NCBI GenBank assembly: GCA_025548565.1
Contig: JAJLPB010000014.1
Coordinates: 1-64,000, forward strand
From: Rugamonas sp. A1-17
GTDB taxonomy: Bacteria > Pseudomonadota > Gammaproteobacteria > Burkholderiales > Burkholderiaceae_D
DNA: 64,000 bases
Reading direction: 5' to 3'
Shown here in pieces: positions 30,416-40,381 of this stretch; the first letter of the stretch is position 1, and every line of letters starts with the position of its first letter. The position numbers and the translations under genes were made by a program. The notes beneath the pieces were generated by a model. It was not told the DNA's origin and made no database searches. It saw only the letters and a list, made by a program, of their open reading frames with translations.

Positions 30416-30811
30416 ATGACCAATAAAGTCACCAAATCCGACGCCGAATGGCGCGCCATGCTGGACCCGATGGAATATCAAGTCACGCGCCACGCCGCCA
30501 CCGAACGCGCTTTTACCGGCAAGTTCTGGGATCACCACGAACACGGCATCTACACCTGCGTGTGCTGCGATACGCCCTTGTTCCGCTCCGACGCCAAATT
30601 CGATTCCGGCTGCGGTTGGCCGAGCTATTTTGAAGCGCTCGACCCCGCCAATGTCATTGAAAAAACCGACCGCACCCATGGTATGCTGCGCACCGAAATC
30701 ATCTGCGCGGTATGCGACGCCCATCTGGGCCATGTGTTTCCGGACGGTCCGCCGCCAACCGGGTTGCGCTATTGCATTAATTCGGCTTCCTTACGCTTCG
30801 ATCCACAATAA
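30416..30811 (+). CDS. msrB: Peptide-methionine (R)-S-oxide reductase
   Basis: 131 residues. Zinc-site CxxC pairs are in [11 protein letters not shown] and [13 protein letters not shown]; the body motif is [13 protein letters not shown]; the catalytic Cys is in [11 protein letters not shown]. It repairs methionine-R-sulfoxide in the cytoplasm. It lies 14 bp after selO, so probably the same transcript. Confidence 0.96.
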   Translation: MTNKVTKSDAEWRAMLDPMEYQVTRHAATERAFTGKFWDHHEHGIYTCVCCDTPLFRSDAKFDSGCGWPSYFEALDPANVIEKTDRTHGMLRTEIICAVCDAHLGHVFPDGPPPTGLRYCINSASLRFDPQ

Positions 30812-30824
30812 CATTTAAACCAAC

Positions 30825-31454
30825 ATGAAATTTCTGTTCGACCTGATCCCGCTGCTGCTGTTCTTTGCTGCCTACAAGCTGTCGGGCTGGAACGCCGAAG
30901 CGGCCCAGCACTTCATCAATACCTACCTAAGCGGCATGATTTCCGGCGGCTCAGTGAAGCCGGACGAGTCTCCGATCGTGATCGCCACCCTGGTCGGCAT
31001 TCTGGCGACGATGGCCCAGATCGGGTATATCAAGGCGCGCGGCCGCAAGGTCGATTTCGTACTGTGGTTCTCGCTGGCCATGTTTGTATTCTTCGGCGGA
31101 CTGACCATTTACCTGCACGACGAGGATTTCATCAAATGGAAATTGAGCATCGTCTATTGGTTCTTTGCGTCCGGCCTGCTGGTTAGCGAGCTGGTCTTTA
31201 AAAAGAATCTGATGCGCAAATCGATGGAAGAAATCATCCAATTGCCGGACCTGATCTGGAGCCGTCTGAACCTCGCATGGATCTGTTTCTTTGTCGCGAT
31301 GGGCTTCCTGAACTGGTATGTCGCCTTCGTTTTGTTTAAAGGCGACACCAGTTCCTGGGTCAGCTTTAAGGCGTTCGGTTCGACCGCGATCATGTTTGTG
31401 TTTATCGTCGGTCAAACTATCTACCTGTCCCGCCACATCAAGGATGAAGCATGA
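30825..31454 (+). CDS. yciB: Inner membrane-spanning protein YciB / septation protein A
   Basis: 209 residues and five or so membrane segments starting MKFLFDLIPLLLFFAAYKLSG. Family motifs: KVDFVLWFSLAMFVFFGGLTIYLHDEDFIKWK and NLAWICFFVAMGFLNWYVAF. Affects cell envelope integrity and septation in enterics; biochemical role unclear. It starts 13 bp after msrB and overlaps bolA (ATGA). Confidence 0.92.
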   Translation: MKFLFDLIPLLLFFAAYKLSGWNAEAAQHFINTYLSGMISGGSVKPDESPIVIATLVGILATMAQIGYIKARGRKVDFVLWFSLAMFVFFGGLTIYLHDEDFIKWKLSIVYWFFASGLLVSELVFKKNLMRKSMEEIIQLPDLIWSRLNLAWICFFVAMGFLNWYVAFVLFKGDTSSWVSFKAFGSTAIMFVFIVGQTIYLSRHIKDEA

Positions 31455-31723
31455 GCGATACACGCATAGACCGCATGCGCAGCCGCTTCCAGGCCGCCCT
31501 GGCGCCGTTGGATCTGACGCTGGAAGACGATTCCGCATTGCACGCCGGCCATGCCGGGGCCGCTTCGGGTGGGGGTCATTACAACGTTAGAATTGTTTCG
31601 TTACAATTCGAAGGGCTCAAACTCGTCACAAGACATCGACTCGTGTATGATTCCGTGCACGATATGATGCATAAAGAAATTCATGCATTGGCCATTACCG
31701 CATTGGCTCCGTCCGAAGTATGA
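31451..31723 (+). CDS. bolA: BolA family protein
   Basis: 90 residues with the BolA fold: IDRMRSRFQAALAPLDLTLEDDSALHAGHAGA, then GGHYNVRIVSLQFEGLKLVTRHRLVYDSVHDMMHKEIHALAITALAP. The conserved His near HAGH and the C-terminal HALAI are the positions used with monothiol glutaredoxins to hold a [2Fe-2S] cluster. Coupled to yciB by a four-base overlap. Confidence 0.92.
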   Translation: MSDTRIDRMRSRFQAALAPLDLTLEDDSALHAGHAGAASGGGHYNVRIVSLQFEGLKLVTRHRLVYDSVHDMMHKEIHALAITALAPSEV

Positions 31724-31845
31724 TGTAGTGCTTGGTCCGGGAACGGTCGCTATCGGTTTCAAAATAACTGAACACAAAGACAGATAGCTGATCTAACTCC
31801 TGCCCAGGCAATTTCGCTAAAACTTTCCCCTTACAGGAATTAATA

Positions 31846-32625
31846 ATGACTTTCAAGCCAGCCAGTTTGCTGATTGCACTTCTCGCCGTTGCCGCAGTAC
31901 CTGCTTTCGCACAAAACGTTGCCGTAGTTAATGGCAAAGCCATCCCTACCTCGCGCGTGGAGGCAGTTGTCAAGCAGGTCGTCGCCCAGGGCCAGCAGCC
32001 TGATTCGCCACAACTGCGCGAACTGATCAAGAAAGACCTGATCGGCCGCGAAGTGATGATGCAGGAAGCGGAAAAGCAAGGTTTCGGCAAAGATGCGGCG
32101 GTCAAAACGCAAATCGAAAACGCCCGCCAAGCCATCATCATCAATGCGCTGGTCGGCGACTATATCAAGAAGAATCCGGTTTCCGACGCCGACATCAAGG
32201 CTGAATACGACCGCTTCGTGGCCCAGAACGGCGACAAGGAATACCACGTACGCCACATCATGCTGGCCACCGAAGCCGAAGCCAACGACGTGATCGCCAA
32301 GATCAAGGGCGGCGCCAAGTTCGAAGAACTGGCCAAGGCATCGAAAGACACCGGTTCGGCAGCCAACGGCGGCGATCTGGACTGGGCAGTGCCTTCGTCC
32401 TTCCCACCAGCGTTCTCGGCAGCTTTCGTCGGCCTGCAAAAAGGCCAGGTCACCGAGAAGCCAGTTCAAACCCCGAACGGCTTCCACGTGATCAAAGTGG
32501 ACGACATTCGTCCAGCCAAGCTGCCTACCCTGGAAGAAGTGAAGCCGCAAGTTGCGGAAGCGCTGGCTCAGAAGAAACTGCAAGCCTACCAAGAAGAACT
32601 GGTCAAGAAAGCAAAAGTGCAGTAA
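31846..32625 (+). CDS. Periplasmic parvulin-type peptidyl-prolyl isomerase, copy 1
   Basis: 259 residues with signal peptide (MTFKPASLLIALLAVAAVPAFA, cut before QNVAVVNG). N-terminal SurA/PrsA-like chaperone helices (about 22-130), then a parvulin domain beginning EYHVRHIMLATEAEANDVIAKIKGGAKFEELAKASKDTGSAANGGDLDW and ending TPNGFHVIKVDDIRPAK. Likely helps outer-membrane or secreted protein folding. It is followed by a terminator and a close paralog. Confidence 0.92.
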   Translation: MTFKPASLLIALLAVAAVPAFAQNVAVVNGKAIPTSRVEAVVKQVVAQGQQPDSPQLRELIKKDLIGREVMMQEAEKQGFGKDAAVKTQIENARQAIIINALVGDYIKKNPVSDADIKAEYDRFVAQNGDKEYHVRHIMLATEAEANDVIAKIKGGAKFEELAKASKDTGSAANGGDLDWAVPSSFPPAFSAAFVGLQKGQVTEKPVQTPNGFHVIKVDDIRPAKLPTLEEVKPQVAEALAQKKLQAYQEELVKKAKVQ

Positions 32626-32640
32626 TGTTATAGATGAAGG

Positions 32641-32665
32641 CGGCGCCCTGCGGGGCGCCGTTTTT
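32641..32665 (+). terminator. Intrinsic terminator between the two isomerase genes
   Basis: CGGCGCCC (32641-32648), TGCG loop, GGGCGCCG (32653-32660), then five T residues. It gives each paralog its own transcription unit. Confidence 0.9.
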
Positions 32666-32728
32666 AATTTTGCGTTGATACAATGCACCGCCCGAGTGCG
32701 ATTTCTAGTTTTTTTATAGGATTTAATA

Positions 32729-33505
32729 ATGATGTTGAAGCCAGCCCGCCTGTTGTTAGCACTGATCGCTGTCGTAGCAGCACCGGTATTCGCGCAAAAC
32801 GTCGCGACCGTCAATGGCAAGGCTATTCCTGCCGCCAAAGTGGATCAAATGGTCAAGCAAGTGGTCGCTCAAGGCCAGCAGCCTGACAGCCCGCAACTGC
32901 GTGAAATGGTCAAGAAAGAACTGATTGGCCGCGAAGTCATGATCCAGGAAGCGGACAAACAAGGTTTCGGCACCAAGCCCGAAGTCAAGGCAGCAATCGA
33001 AAACGCACGTCAGAGCATCATCATCAACGCGATGCTGGCCGACTACGTTAAAAAGAATCCGGTAAAAGATACCGAAATCAAAGCCGAGTACGACAAGTAC
33101 AAGGCCGCCATGGGCGAGAAAGAATACCACTCGCGTCACATCCTGGTCGCCACCGAACAGGAAGCAAAAGACATCATCGCCAAGCTGAAAGCCGGCGGCA
33201 AGTTCGAGGAACTGGCCAAGGTATCGAAAGACGGCTCCGCCAACAACGGCGGCGATCTGGGCTGGATGACTCCAGGCAAGCTGGTCAAGCCTTTCGCCGA
33301 TGCAATGGTTGCCCTGAAAAATGGCGAGATCACCCAGACCCCGGTTAAGACCGAGTTCGGCTACCACGTCATCAAGCTGGAAGAATCCCGCCCCACCAAA
33401 CTGCCTTCGCTGGAAGAAGTCAAAGGCCAAGTCGCTGAAGCCCTGCAACAGCGCAAAATCGCCGCCTATCGCGACGAACTGACCAAGAAAGCCAAGATCC
33501 AGTAA
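32729..33505 (+). CDS. Periplasmic parvulin-type peptidyl-prolyl isomerase, copy 2
   Basis: 258 residues, nearly collinear with the preceding protein: shared VVAQGQQPDSPQLRE, KELIGREVM, QEADKQGFG, NARQSIIINA, SKDGSANNGGDLGW and a common C-terminal block. Signal peptide MMLKPARLLLALIAVVAAPVFA; ATG 32732 is equally possible as the start. The copies differ most in the parvulin loop after the first beta strand. A recent tandem duplication; each copy has its own terminator. Confidence 0.92.
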   Translation: MMLKPARLLLALIAVVAAPVFAQNVATVNGKAIPAAKVDQMVKQVVAQGQQPDSPQLREMVKKELIGREVMIQEADKQGFGTKPEVKAAIENARQSIIINAMLADYVKKNPVKDTEIKAEYDKYKAAMGEKEYHSRHILVATEQEAKDIIAKLKAGGKFEELAKVSKDGSANNGGDLGWMTPGKLVKPFADAMVALKNGEITQTPVKTEFGYHVIKLEESRPTKLPSLEEVKGQVAEALQQRKIAAYRDELTKKAKIQ

Positions 33506-33526
33506 TACTGTTTCTTGCTCTTAAAG

Positions 33527-33552
33527 AAAGGCGCCCTTCGAGGCGCCTTTTT
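33527..33552 (+). terminator. Intrinsic terminator after isomerase copy 2
   Basis: AAAGGCGCC (33527-33535) and GGCGCCTTT (33542-33550) with a six-base loop, then TTTTC. Confidence 0.88.
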
Positions 33553-33674
33553 CGTTTTTGGCGGCGACGCAACAGGCGCGGATATTTGAATCGCCAGCAC
33601 AAAGACGCATGCTAGACTTTCCGTGGAGCACCAAAACGTCCCATTGACATTTCATTTCGATAAGAGATATTGCC

Positions 33675-35216
33675 ATGAAACTGAAGTCGCGCATGATGTT
33701 GTGCATTTCCCTGGTATGCGTTTTTTTCGCCTGCGCTCTCGGAGTGGCATTGATTGGCATGCAGAATGCCAAGAACCAGTTCTCGCAGTTCCTGGAGCAG
33801 GACCAGGCGCTGCTGTCGGCCTCCACCAATATGTACGCCCAAGGCCTGCAAATGGGCCAGGCGCTGCGCAACGTCGTCATCGATCCCGCCAACAAGACCG
33901 GCTACAAGAATCTGGAGGACGCGGGCATATCCTTCAAGGAACAAGCCGATATTGCGCTGGAGCTGACCCGCGACCAACCGGAGACCTCGAAGCTGTTCCG
34001 GGATGTGCTGGCGCTGCGCGAAAAGCAGGCTGGGCTGCAGGCCAAAATCCTGGGCGTCGCCAAGGATGACCAGGCCGCTGCGATCAGTACCCTGAACAAG
34101 GAAGAAACCCCCGTCTGGCGGGAAATGCGCACCAAGCTGCTGGAGTTCAACAAAAACAAGAACGCACTGGTCAAGCAAACCCGCCAGGAGCTGGTGGACT
34201 TCACGCGCAAGATGTTGATTTTCAGCCTGGCGTTAGGCGTGGTGGCCTGCCTTGCCGGCGCCGGTATCGCCTTCTGGATGATCAATAGCGTCATGCAATT
34301 GATTGGCGGCGAACCGGCCTACGCGGTAAAGGTGGCAAATAATATTTCATCCGGTGACTTTTCCCATTCCGTGGATACGGAACATGGCGATTCAAGCAGC
34401 CTGCTTTATCAAATGAAAGCAATGCAGGATCATCTGGGAAATATGGTGGCGCAAATACGCGGCGGCACGGATACCATTGCGACCGCATCCAGCGAAATAG
34501 CCGCCGGTAATCTGGATCTCTCCACCCGCACCGAGCAACAAGCCAGCTCGCTGGAAGAAACGGCTTCGTCGATGGAAGAATTAACGTCGACGGTTAAACA
34601 AAACGCCGCCAATGCCAACCAAGCGAATGGATTGGCCGCAAAGGCTTCGGAAGTCGCTATGAAAGGTGGGGCGGTAGTTTCTGAAGTCGTCAATACCATG
34701 ACTTCGATTGACGCCTCCTCCCGCAAGATCGTCGATATTATTTCGGTTATTGATGGCATCGCGTTCCAGACTAATATCCTGGCATTAAATGCCGCGGTTG
34801 AAGCGGCGCGCGCAGGTGAACAAGGACGTGGATTTGCCGTGGTGGCTTCGGAAGTCCGCAATCTCGCGCAGCGCTCCGCAGCGGCGGCCAAGGAGATTAA
34901 GGAATTAATTACCGATTCGGTCGCCAATGTGGATACCGGCAGCAAACTGGTCGAGGAAGCGGGTATCACCATGACCGAAATCGTCGACAGCGTAAAACAT
35001 GTCGCCGATATTATGAGCGAAATCAGCATGGCGACGCAGGAACAGACATCGGGTATCGAACAGGTTAATCAGGCGATTACCCAGATGGATCAAGTGACGC
35101 AGCAAAATGCCGCCCTCGTGGAAGAAGCGGCCGCCAGCGCGGAGACGATGCAAAACCAGGCTTCCAATCTGGCGCAGATCGTCAGCATATTCCGGCTCGC
35201 GCAGCACGCTCGTTAA
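33675..35216 (+). CDS. Methyl-accepting chemotaxis protein
   Basis: 513 residues. One membrane segment at 10-30, a periplasmic four-helix-bundle-like region (30-190), a second segment near 190-212 ([24 protein letters not shown]), a short HAMP-like linker ([24 protein letters not shown]) and a long signalling coiled coil. The tip reads [41 protein letters not shown]. No C-terminal CheR-binding pentapeptide is seen. GC content falls from 38/60 (33841-33900) to 28/60 (34741-34800), so the sensory and signalling halves differ in composition. Ligand unknown. Confidence 0.94.
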   Translation: MKLKSRMMLCISLVCVFFACALGVALIGMQNAKNQFSQFLEQDQALLSASTNMYAQGLQMGQALRNVVIDPANKTGYKNLEDAGISFKEQADIALELTRDQPETSKLFRDVLALREKQAGLQAKILGVAKDDQAAAISTLNKEETPVWREMRTKLLEFNKNKNALVKQTRQELVDFTRKMLIFSLALGVVACLAGAGIAFWMINSVMQLIGGEPAYAVKVANNISSGDFSHSVDTEHGDSSSLLYQMKAMQDHLGNMVAQIRGGTDTIATASSEIAAGNLDLSTRTEQQASSLEETASSMEELTSTVKQNAANANQANGLAAKASEVAMKGGAVVSEVVNTMTSIDASSRKIVDIISVIDGIAFQTNILALNAAVEAARAGEQGRGFAVVASEVRNLAQRSAAAAKEIKELITDSVANVDTGSKLVEEAGITMTEIVDSVKHVADIMSEISMATQEQTSGIEQVNQAITQMDQVTQQNAALVEEAAASAETMQNQASNLAQIVSIFRLAQHAR

Positions 35217-35238
35217 AGCGCGCAAATATCAACCCTCC

Positions 35239-35267
35239 AAGGCACTCCGTCGAGTGCCTTTCTTTTT
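35239..35267 (+). terminator. Intrinsic terminator after the chemotaxis receptor gene
   Basis: AAGGCACTC (35239-35247), CGTC loop, GAGTGCCTT (35252-35260), then TCTTTTT. Confidence 0.88.
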
Positions 35268-35347
35268 GCCCATGCAGACCAGAAACTGGCAAGTTCATGC
35301 CAATTTTCAGCTTACTCTCCGGGCTGGAGCCGAAATCTTTTATACTC

Positions 35348-36022
35348 ATGCCCATGAATCCACAATTCCATGCCGACCTCGACACCGCCCTCGCCTCCGT
35401 AGCCACGCCCGGCCGCGCGCCCGCCATGCGGGCTTATATTCGCGATCAATTCGATTTCCTGGGCGTAGGCACGCCGCAACGCCGGACGGCAGCCAAGCCT
35501 CTACTGAAGCGATTAAAGGGAAGCGGCGCGGAGAATCTCCTCCTTTACGCCCGCGAATTATGGGAGCGTCCACAAAGAGAATATCAATACGTGGCGATTG
35601 ACTTGTTCGCCATGCACAGCAAGGAATTGAATCTTGTGCATATTCCCGAGCTGATGAGATTGGCGCAGAATAAATCGTGGTGGGATACGGTCGATGCGCT
35701 GGCTTCGGTAATCAGCGATATATTGCACTACCGCCACGATGGAATGGATCAGGCTTTATCTCACAATGATATGTGGGTACGCCGAATCGCCTTATTGCAC
35801 CAATTGGGCTGGCGCGACAAGGTGGATACGGACCGGTTATTCAATTACTCTCTTGCGCTGGCGCATGAGAAAGAGTTCTTCATCCAGAAAGCGATAGGCT
35901 GGGCCTTGCGGGATTTTGCCCACCACGATCCGGAAGCTGTCCGGGCATTTACGCAAAAGGAAAAACACCGGCTTTCGGCGCTCAGTTATCGCGAGGCCAA
36001 TAAGCATCTCGCCAAGCCATAA
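35348..36022 (+). CDS. DNA alkylation repair protein, AlkD-like HEAT-repeat glycosylase family
   Basis: 224 residues from ATG 35348 (ATG 35354 is also possible). All-helical protein with AlkD family features: IRDQFDFLGVGTPQRRTAAKPLLKRL, YQYVAIDLFAMHSKEL, NKSWWDTVDALAS, NDMWVRRIALLHQL and EFFIQKAIGWALRDFAHHDPEAVRAF. AlkD removes N3- and N7-alkylated purines. GC content is low for this chromosome (26/60 at 35581-35640). It is convergent with purL and shares a bidirectional terminator with it. Confidence 0.88.
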   Translation: MPMNPQFHADLDTALASVATPGRAPAMRAYIRDQFDFLGVGTPQRRTAAKPLLKRLKGSGAENLLLYARELWERPQREYQYVAIDLFAMHSKELNLVHIPELMRLAQNKSWWDTVDALASVISDILHYRHDGMDQALSHNDMWVRRIALLHQLGWRDKVDTDRLFNYSLALAHEKEFFIQKAIGWALRDFAHHDPEAVRAFTQKEKHRLSALSYREANKHLAKP

Positions 36023-36024
36023 AA

Positions 36025-36048
36025 AAAGGCCGGATCGCTCCGGCCTTT
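36025..36048. terminator. Bidirectional terminator between the AlkD-like gene and purL
   Basis: AAAGGCCGGA (36025-36034), TCGC loop and TCCGGCCTTT (36039-36048): ten perfect pairs with A and T tracts on both sides, serving both convergent genes. Confidence 0.88.
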
Positions 36049-36063
36049 CTGACTCAACTTCTA

Positions 36064-39000
36064 TTATCCAACGAATTTACGCGCGTTGCGGAACATGCGC
36101 ATCCATGGAGAATCTTCGCCCCACGATTCAGGATGCCACGATTGCTGCACCGAGCGGAATACGCGCTCCGCATGCGGCATCATTACCGTAAAGCGGCCAT
36201 CCGCCGTGGTTACCGAAGTCAAACCTTGCGGCGAGCCATTCGGGTTATATGGATAGGCTTCGGTGGCCGCGCCGCGGTTATCGACAAAGCGCATCGCTGC
36301 CACGGCTTCGTTGATATTGCCGGTCTGCGTGAAGTCCGCATAACCTTCGCCGTGGGCGATGGCGATGGCGGTCTGCGTGCCGGCCATGCCGTTGAAGAAG
36401 ATCGACGGAGAATCCAGCACTTCCACCATCGCGAAGCGCGCTTCGAATTTCTCCGATTTGTTGGTGGTGAACTTGGGCCATGCATGCGCGCCAGGGATGA
36501 TGGATTTCAGGTTGCTCATCATCTGGCAACCATTGCAGACGCCCAGGCCGAAGCTGTCGGTGCGCGCGAAGAAGCGGGCAAACTGCTCAGCCAGCGCGGC
36601 GTTGAACAGGATGGTCTTGGCCCAGCCTTCGCCGGCGCCCAACACGTCGCCGTACGAGAAGCCGCCGACGGCGATGATGCCCTGGAAGTCGTCCAGCTTG
36701 ACGCGGCCCGCAATCAGGTCGCTCATGTGGACGTCGACGGCGTTGAAGCCCGCCTGGTGCATCACGTAGGCGGTCTCGATGTGCGAGTTGACGCCCTGCT
36801 CGCGCAGGATCGCGACACGTGGACGCACACCGGTCGCCAGGAACGGCGCGGCCACGTTCTCGGTCAGGTCGAAGGTGATCTTCGGCGTGATGCCTGGATC
36901 GGTTTCGTCCAGGATGCGGTCGTATTCGGCATCGGCGCAAGCTGGATTGTCGCGCAGGCGGGCGATGCGCCAGCTGGTTTCGCTCCACAGACGATGCAGT
37001 TCCGAACGCGGCTTGCTATAGATGTTCTTGGCATCGCGGGTGAATTCGATCACGCCACGGTCGTTCGGCTTGCCGATGATATGGCTGCAGGCGCCCAGGT
37101 TGAAGGTGCGCAGCACGTCCATCACCAGCGACTTCTCGTCGGCGCGCACCTGGATCACCGCACCCAGCTCCTCGGAGAACAGAGCGCGCAGGGTCTGCTC
37201 GTTGCGGCGTTCGGCGATCTGGCCGGCCCAGTTCTTCGCGTCGCCCTGGTCGGCGCCGTGGCCCTCTTCCAGCGTCAGGATATCGAGGTTGATCGACAGG
37301 CCCGCGCGGCCGGCGAAGGCCATCTCGGTCAGCGTGCCATACAGGCCGCCGTCGGAACGGTCGTGGTAGGCCAGCAGCTTGCCGTCGCTGTTCAATTGTT
37401 GGATCGCGGTGAAGAAGGCCTTCAGGTCTTCAGGGCTGTCCACGTCAGGCGTCTCGTTGCCCAGCTGGCCCATGACCATCGACAGCGCGGAAGCGCCCAG
37501 TCGGTTCTTGCCGCGACCCAGATCGATCAGGATGATGGCGGTGTCGCCGGCATCGGTCTTGATTTGTGGCGTCAGCGATTTGCGCACGTCGTGCACCGGC
37601 GCGAAGGCCGAGACGATCAGTGACACAGGCGAAGTGACAGCCTTGGCGTCGCCCTCGTCCTTCCAGGTGGTGCGCATCGACAGCGAGTCCTTGCCGACCG
37701 GGATGCTGATGCCCAGCGCCGGGCACAGTTCCATGCCGACCGCCTTGACGGTGTCGAACAGCGCCGCGTCCTGGCCAGGCTGGCCGCAGGCGGCCATCCA
37801 GTTGGCGGACAGTTTGATGTCGGAGATATCCTTGATCGGCGCGGCGGCGATGTTGGTGATCGCCTCGGCGACCGCCATGCGGCCCGACGCGGCGGCGTTG
37901 ATGACCGCCAGCGGCGTACGCTCGCCCATCGCCATCGCTTCGCCCAGGTAGCCTTCGAAGCTCATCGCGGTGACGGCGCAATCGGCCACCGGCACCTGCC
38001 ATGGACCGACCATCTGGTCGCGCACGGACATGCCGCCCACGGTGCGGTCGCCGATGGTGATCAGGAAGGACTTGTCGCCGACGGTGGGCAGCAGCAGCAC
38101 GCGCTTGGCGGCTTCCTCCAGGTCCATGCCGGTCAGGTCGATGGCTGGGAATTCGTTCTGCACGTGGTGCACGTCGCGCTGCATCTTCGGCGGTTTGCCC
38201 AGCAGGACATCCATCGGCATGTCGACCGGCTCGTTGCCCAGCTCTGGATCGATCAGCTTCAGTTGACGTTCTTCGGTCGCGGTGCCGACCACGGCGAACA
38301 GGCAGCGCTCACGCTCGCACAGCGCCTTGAACATCGGCAGGCTGTCCGGCGAGATCGCCAGCACATAGCGCTCCTGCGATTCATTGGACCAGATTTCTTT
38401 CGGCGCCATGCCGCTTTCTTCCAGCGGGATCTTGCGCAGGTCGAAGATCGCGCCGCGCTTGGCGTCGTTGGTGATCTCCGGGAAGGCGTTCGACAGGCCG
38501 CCGGCGCCGACGTCGTGGATCGAGATGATCGGATTGTTCGCGCCCAGCTGCCAGCAGCCGTTGATCACTTCCTGCGCACGGCGTTCCATCTCCGGATTGC
38601 CACGCTGGACCGAGTCGAAGTCCAGGTCCGCGGTGTTGGTGCCGGTGGCCATCGACGAAGCGGCCGAGCCGCCCATGCCGATGCGCATGCCCGGCCCGCC
38701 CAACTGCACCAGCAGGCTGCCGACCGGGATGTCGTTCTTATGCGTGTGCTGGCCGGAGATGTTGCCGATGCCGCCCGCGATCATGATCGGCTTGTGGTAG
38801 CCGAACACGGTGTCGTGCGCGCCGGCGAACTGCTTGCCGATATTCTGTTCGTAGGTACGGAAGTAACCGCCCAGCACCGGACGGCCGAATTCATTGCTGA
38901 ACGCGGCGCCGCCCAGCGGGCCTTCGATCATGATCTGCAGCGCCGATGCGATGCGGTCTGGCTTGCCGTAAGCCTTGCCGCTACTGCGGTAGTCGGCCAC

Positions 39001-40113
39001 CGGCGCGGTGACGGGAGCGTCGTTTTCCCAGGCCTGCACGGCGCCTGGCAGCATCAGGTTCGACACCGTGAAGCCGGTCAAGCCGGCCTTCGGCTTGGCG
39101 CCACGACCGGTCGCGCCTTCATCGCGGATCTCACCGCCGGCGCCGGTGGAGGCGCCAGGGAATGGAGAGATCGCGGTCGGGTGATTGTGGGTTTCCACCT
39201 TCATCAGCGTGTGCGTCAACTCGGTGGTCGGCGCGTACTGGTGGGCGTCGCCCTGCGGGAAGAAGCGCATCACTTCCGCGCCTTCCATGATCGACGAGTT
39301 GTCGCTGTAGGCGACGATGGTGCCCTTAGGCTGCAGCTGGTGCGTGTTCTTGATCATGCCGAACAGCGACTTCGGTTGGGCGACGCCGTCGATGGTCCAA
39401 TCGGCGTTGAAGATCTTGTGGCGGCAGTGCTCCGAGTTCGCCTGCGCGAACATCATCAGCTCGACGTCGGTCGGATTGCGGCCAGCCTTGGTGAAGGCGG
39501 CGTCCAGGTACTCGATCTCGTCGTCCGACATCGCCAGGCCCAGGTCCGTGTTGGCCTTTTCCAGCGCGGCCTTGCCCATGCCGATCACGTCGACCGATTC
39601 CAGCGGCTTCGCTTCCAGCGTGCGGAACAAGCCGGCCGCTTCGTCAGGATGACGCAGCACCGATTCGGTCATGCGGTCGTGCAGCAGCGCGGCGACGGCC
39701 TGCACTTCTTCGTCCGACAGCTTCTTGGCGGCGCCGATGCTGCTGCCCAAAATGCCGCTCTTCAGATTGATGCGGAAGGCGATGCCGCGCTCGACGCGCT
39801 TGATGTGCGCCATGCCGCAGTTGTGGACGATGTCCGTGGCCTTGGAGGCCCACGGCGAGATCGTGCCGAAGCGAGGGATGACAAAGAACTCTTCGACCAC
39901 GCCATCGGTGTTGTCGGCGTGGGCCGGCTCACCGTAGGTCAGCAGCGCGCCGAGGCGGCTGGTGTCGTCGGCCGACAGCGGTTCGGCGGCGTCGATGAAG
40001 TGGACATAGCGCGCCTGGACGGCGGCGACGGCAGGCAGCGCGGCTTGCAGTTGAGTTAACAGGCGTTGGCTACGGAATGCGGACAGGGCGTTGGAGCCCG
40101 GCAGAATCAACAT
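36064..40113 (-). CDS. purL: Phosphoribosylformylglycinamidine synthase (large single-chain type)
   Basis: 1349 residues from ATG 40113 ([19 protein letters not shown]). It converts FGAR, glutamine and ATP to FGAM in purine synthesis. Domain order: N-terminal PurS-like region; linker; two AIRS-like synthase repeats ([75 protein letters not shown]); and a C-terminal class I glutaminase with the Cys nucleophile in [13 protein letters not shown] and catalytic His near WHPESWGED. No obvious Shine-Dalgarno. A TATAAT at 40211-40216 (minus strand) would give a leader of about 90 bases. Confidence 0.97.
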   Translation of the reverse strand: MLILPGSNALSAFRSQRLLTQLQAALPAVAAVQARYVHFIDAAEPLSADDTSRLGALLTYGEPAHADNTDGVVEEFFVIPRFGTISPWASKATDIVHNCGMAHIKRVERGIAFRINLKSGILGSSIGAAKKLSDEEVQAVAALLHDRMTESVLRHPDEAAGLFRTLEAKPLESVDVIGMGKAALEKANTDLGLAMSDDEIEYLDAAFTKAGRNPTDVELMMFAQANSEHCRHKIFNADWTIDGVAQPKSLFGMIKNTHQLQPKGTIVAYSDNSSIMEGAEVMRFFPQGDAHQYAPTTELTHTLMKVETHNHPTAISPFPGASTGAGGEIRDEGATGRGAKPKAGLTGFTVSNLMLPGAVQAWENDAPVTAPVADYRSSGKAYGKPDRIASALQIMIEGPLGGAAFSNEFGRPVLGGYFRTYEQNIGKQFAGAHDTVFGYHKPIMIAGGIGNISGQHTHKNDIPVGSLLVQLGGPGMRIGMGGSAASSMATGTNTADLDFDSVQRGNPEMERRAQEVINGCWQLGANNPIISIHDVGAGGLSNAFPEITNDAKRGAIFDLRKIPLEESGMAPKEIWSNESQERYVLAISPDSLPMFKALCERERCLFAVVGTATEERQLKLIDPELGNEPVDMPMDVLLGKPPKMQRDVHHVQNEFPAIDLTGMDLEEAAKRVLLLPTVGDKSFLITIGDRTVGGMSVRDQMVGPWQVPVADCAVTAMSFEGYLGEAMAMGERTPLAVINAAASGRMAVAEAITNIAAAPIKDISDIKLSANWMAACGQPGQDAALFDTVKAVGMELCPALGISIPVGKDSLSMRTTWKDEGDAKAVTSPVSLIVSAFAPVHDVRKSLTPQIKTDAGDTAIILIDLGRGKNRLGASALSMVMGQLGNETPDVDSPEDLKAFFTAIQQLNSDGKLLAYHDRSDGGLYGTLTEMAFAGRAGLSINLDILTLEEGHGADQGDAKNWAGQIAERRNEQTLRALFSEELGAVIQVRADEKSLVMDVLRTFNLGACSHIIGKPNDRGVIEFTRDAKNIYSKPRSELHRLWSETSWRIARLRDNPACADAEYDRILDETDPGITPKITFDLTENVAAPFLATGVRPRVAILREQGVNSHIETAYVMHQAGFNAVDVHMSDLIAGRVKLDDFQGIIAVGGFSYGDVLGAGEGWAKTILFNAALAEQFARFFARTDSFGLGVCNGCQMMSNLKSIIPGAHAWPKFTTNKSEKFEARFAMVEVLDSPSIFFNGMAGTQTAIAIAHGEGYADFTQTGNINEAVAAMRFVDNRGAATEAYPYNPNGSPQGLTSVTTADGRFTVMMPHAERVFRSVQQSWHPESWGEDSPWMRMFRNARKFVG

Positions 40114-40210
40114 GTTTGGAGGATGGTTGATGCAGCATGGCTGCGGATTAAAGGTAGATGGAGCACGAGATACTTGTAATGCAGAATTTCCTTTGCGCGC
40201 ATTATACCCT

Positions 40211-40216
40211 TTACCA
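40211..40216 (-). promoter_or_regulatory. Probable -10 of purL
   Basis: A perfect TATAAT on the minus strand, 98 bases before the purL ATG. The -35 is weak. The leader in between shows no recognised purine riboswitch or clear PurR palindrome. Confidence 0.45.
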
Positions 40217-40381
40217 GCCTGCCTATACAGCGCCAATTCGGCCAAAAAAGTGCTGCGGAAGCAACATTTTTGGCAATTTGAGGCCGGATTAATCCACAGT
40301 CCCGCTCTTGTTGCCGGTTTTTCATAACATTTCGACTTGCCATGGAGTATGCTAGATTTAACTTTAGCTAGGATGTGTAAC

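Noticed and set aside
40114-40210. Possible purine riboswitch in the purL leader
   Set aside because: The roughly 90-base leader shows no purine aptamer core or strong paired stems.
40107-40343. Minus-strand 78-residue frame over the purL start and leader
   Set aside because: Overlaps the purL start and promoter in another frame, has no ribosome site and no recognisable features.
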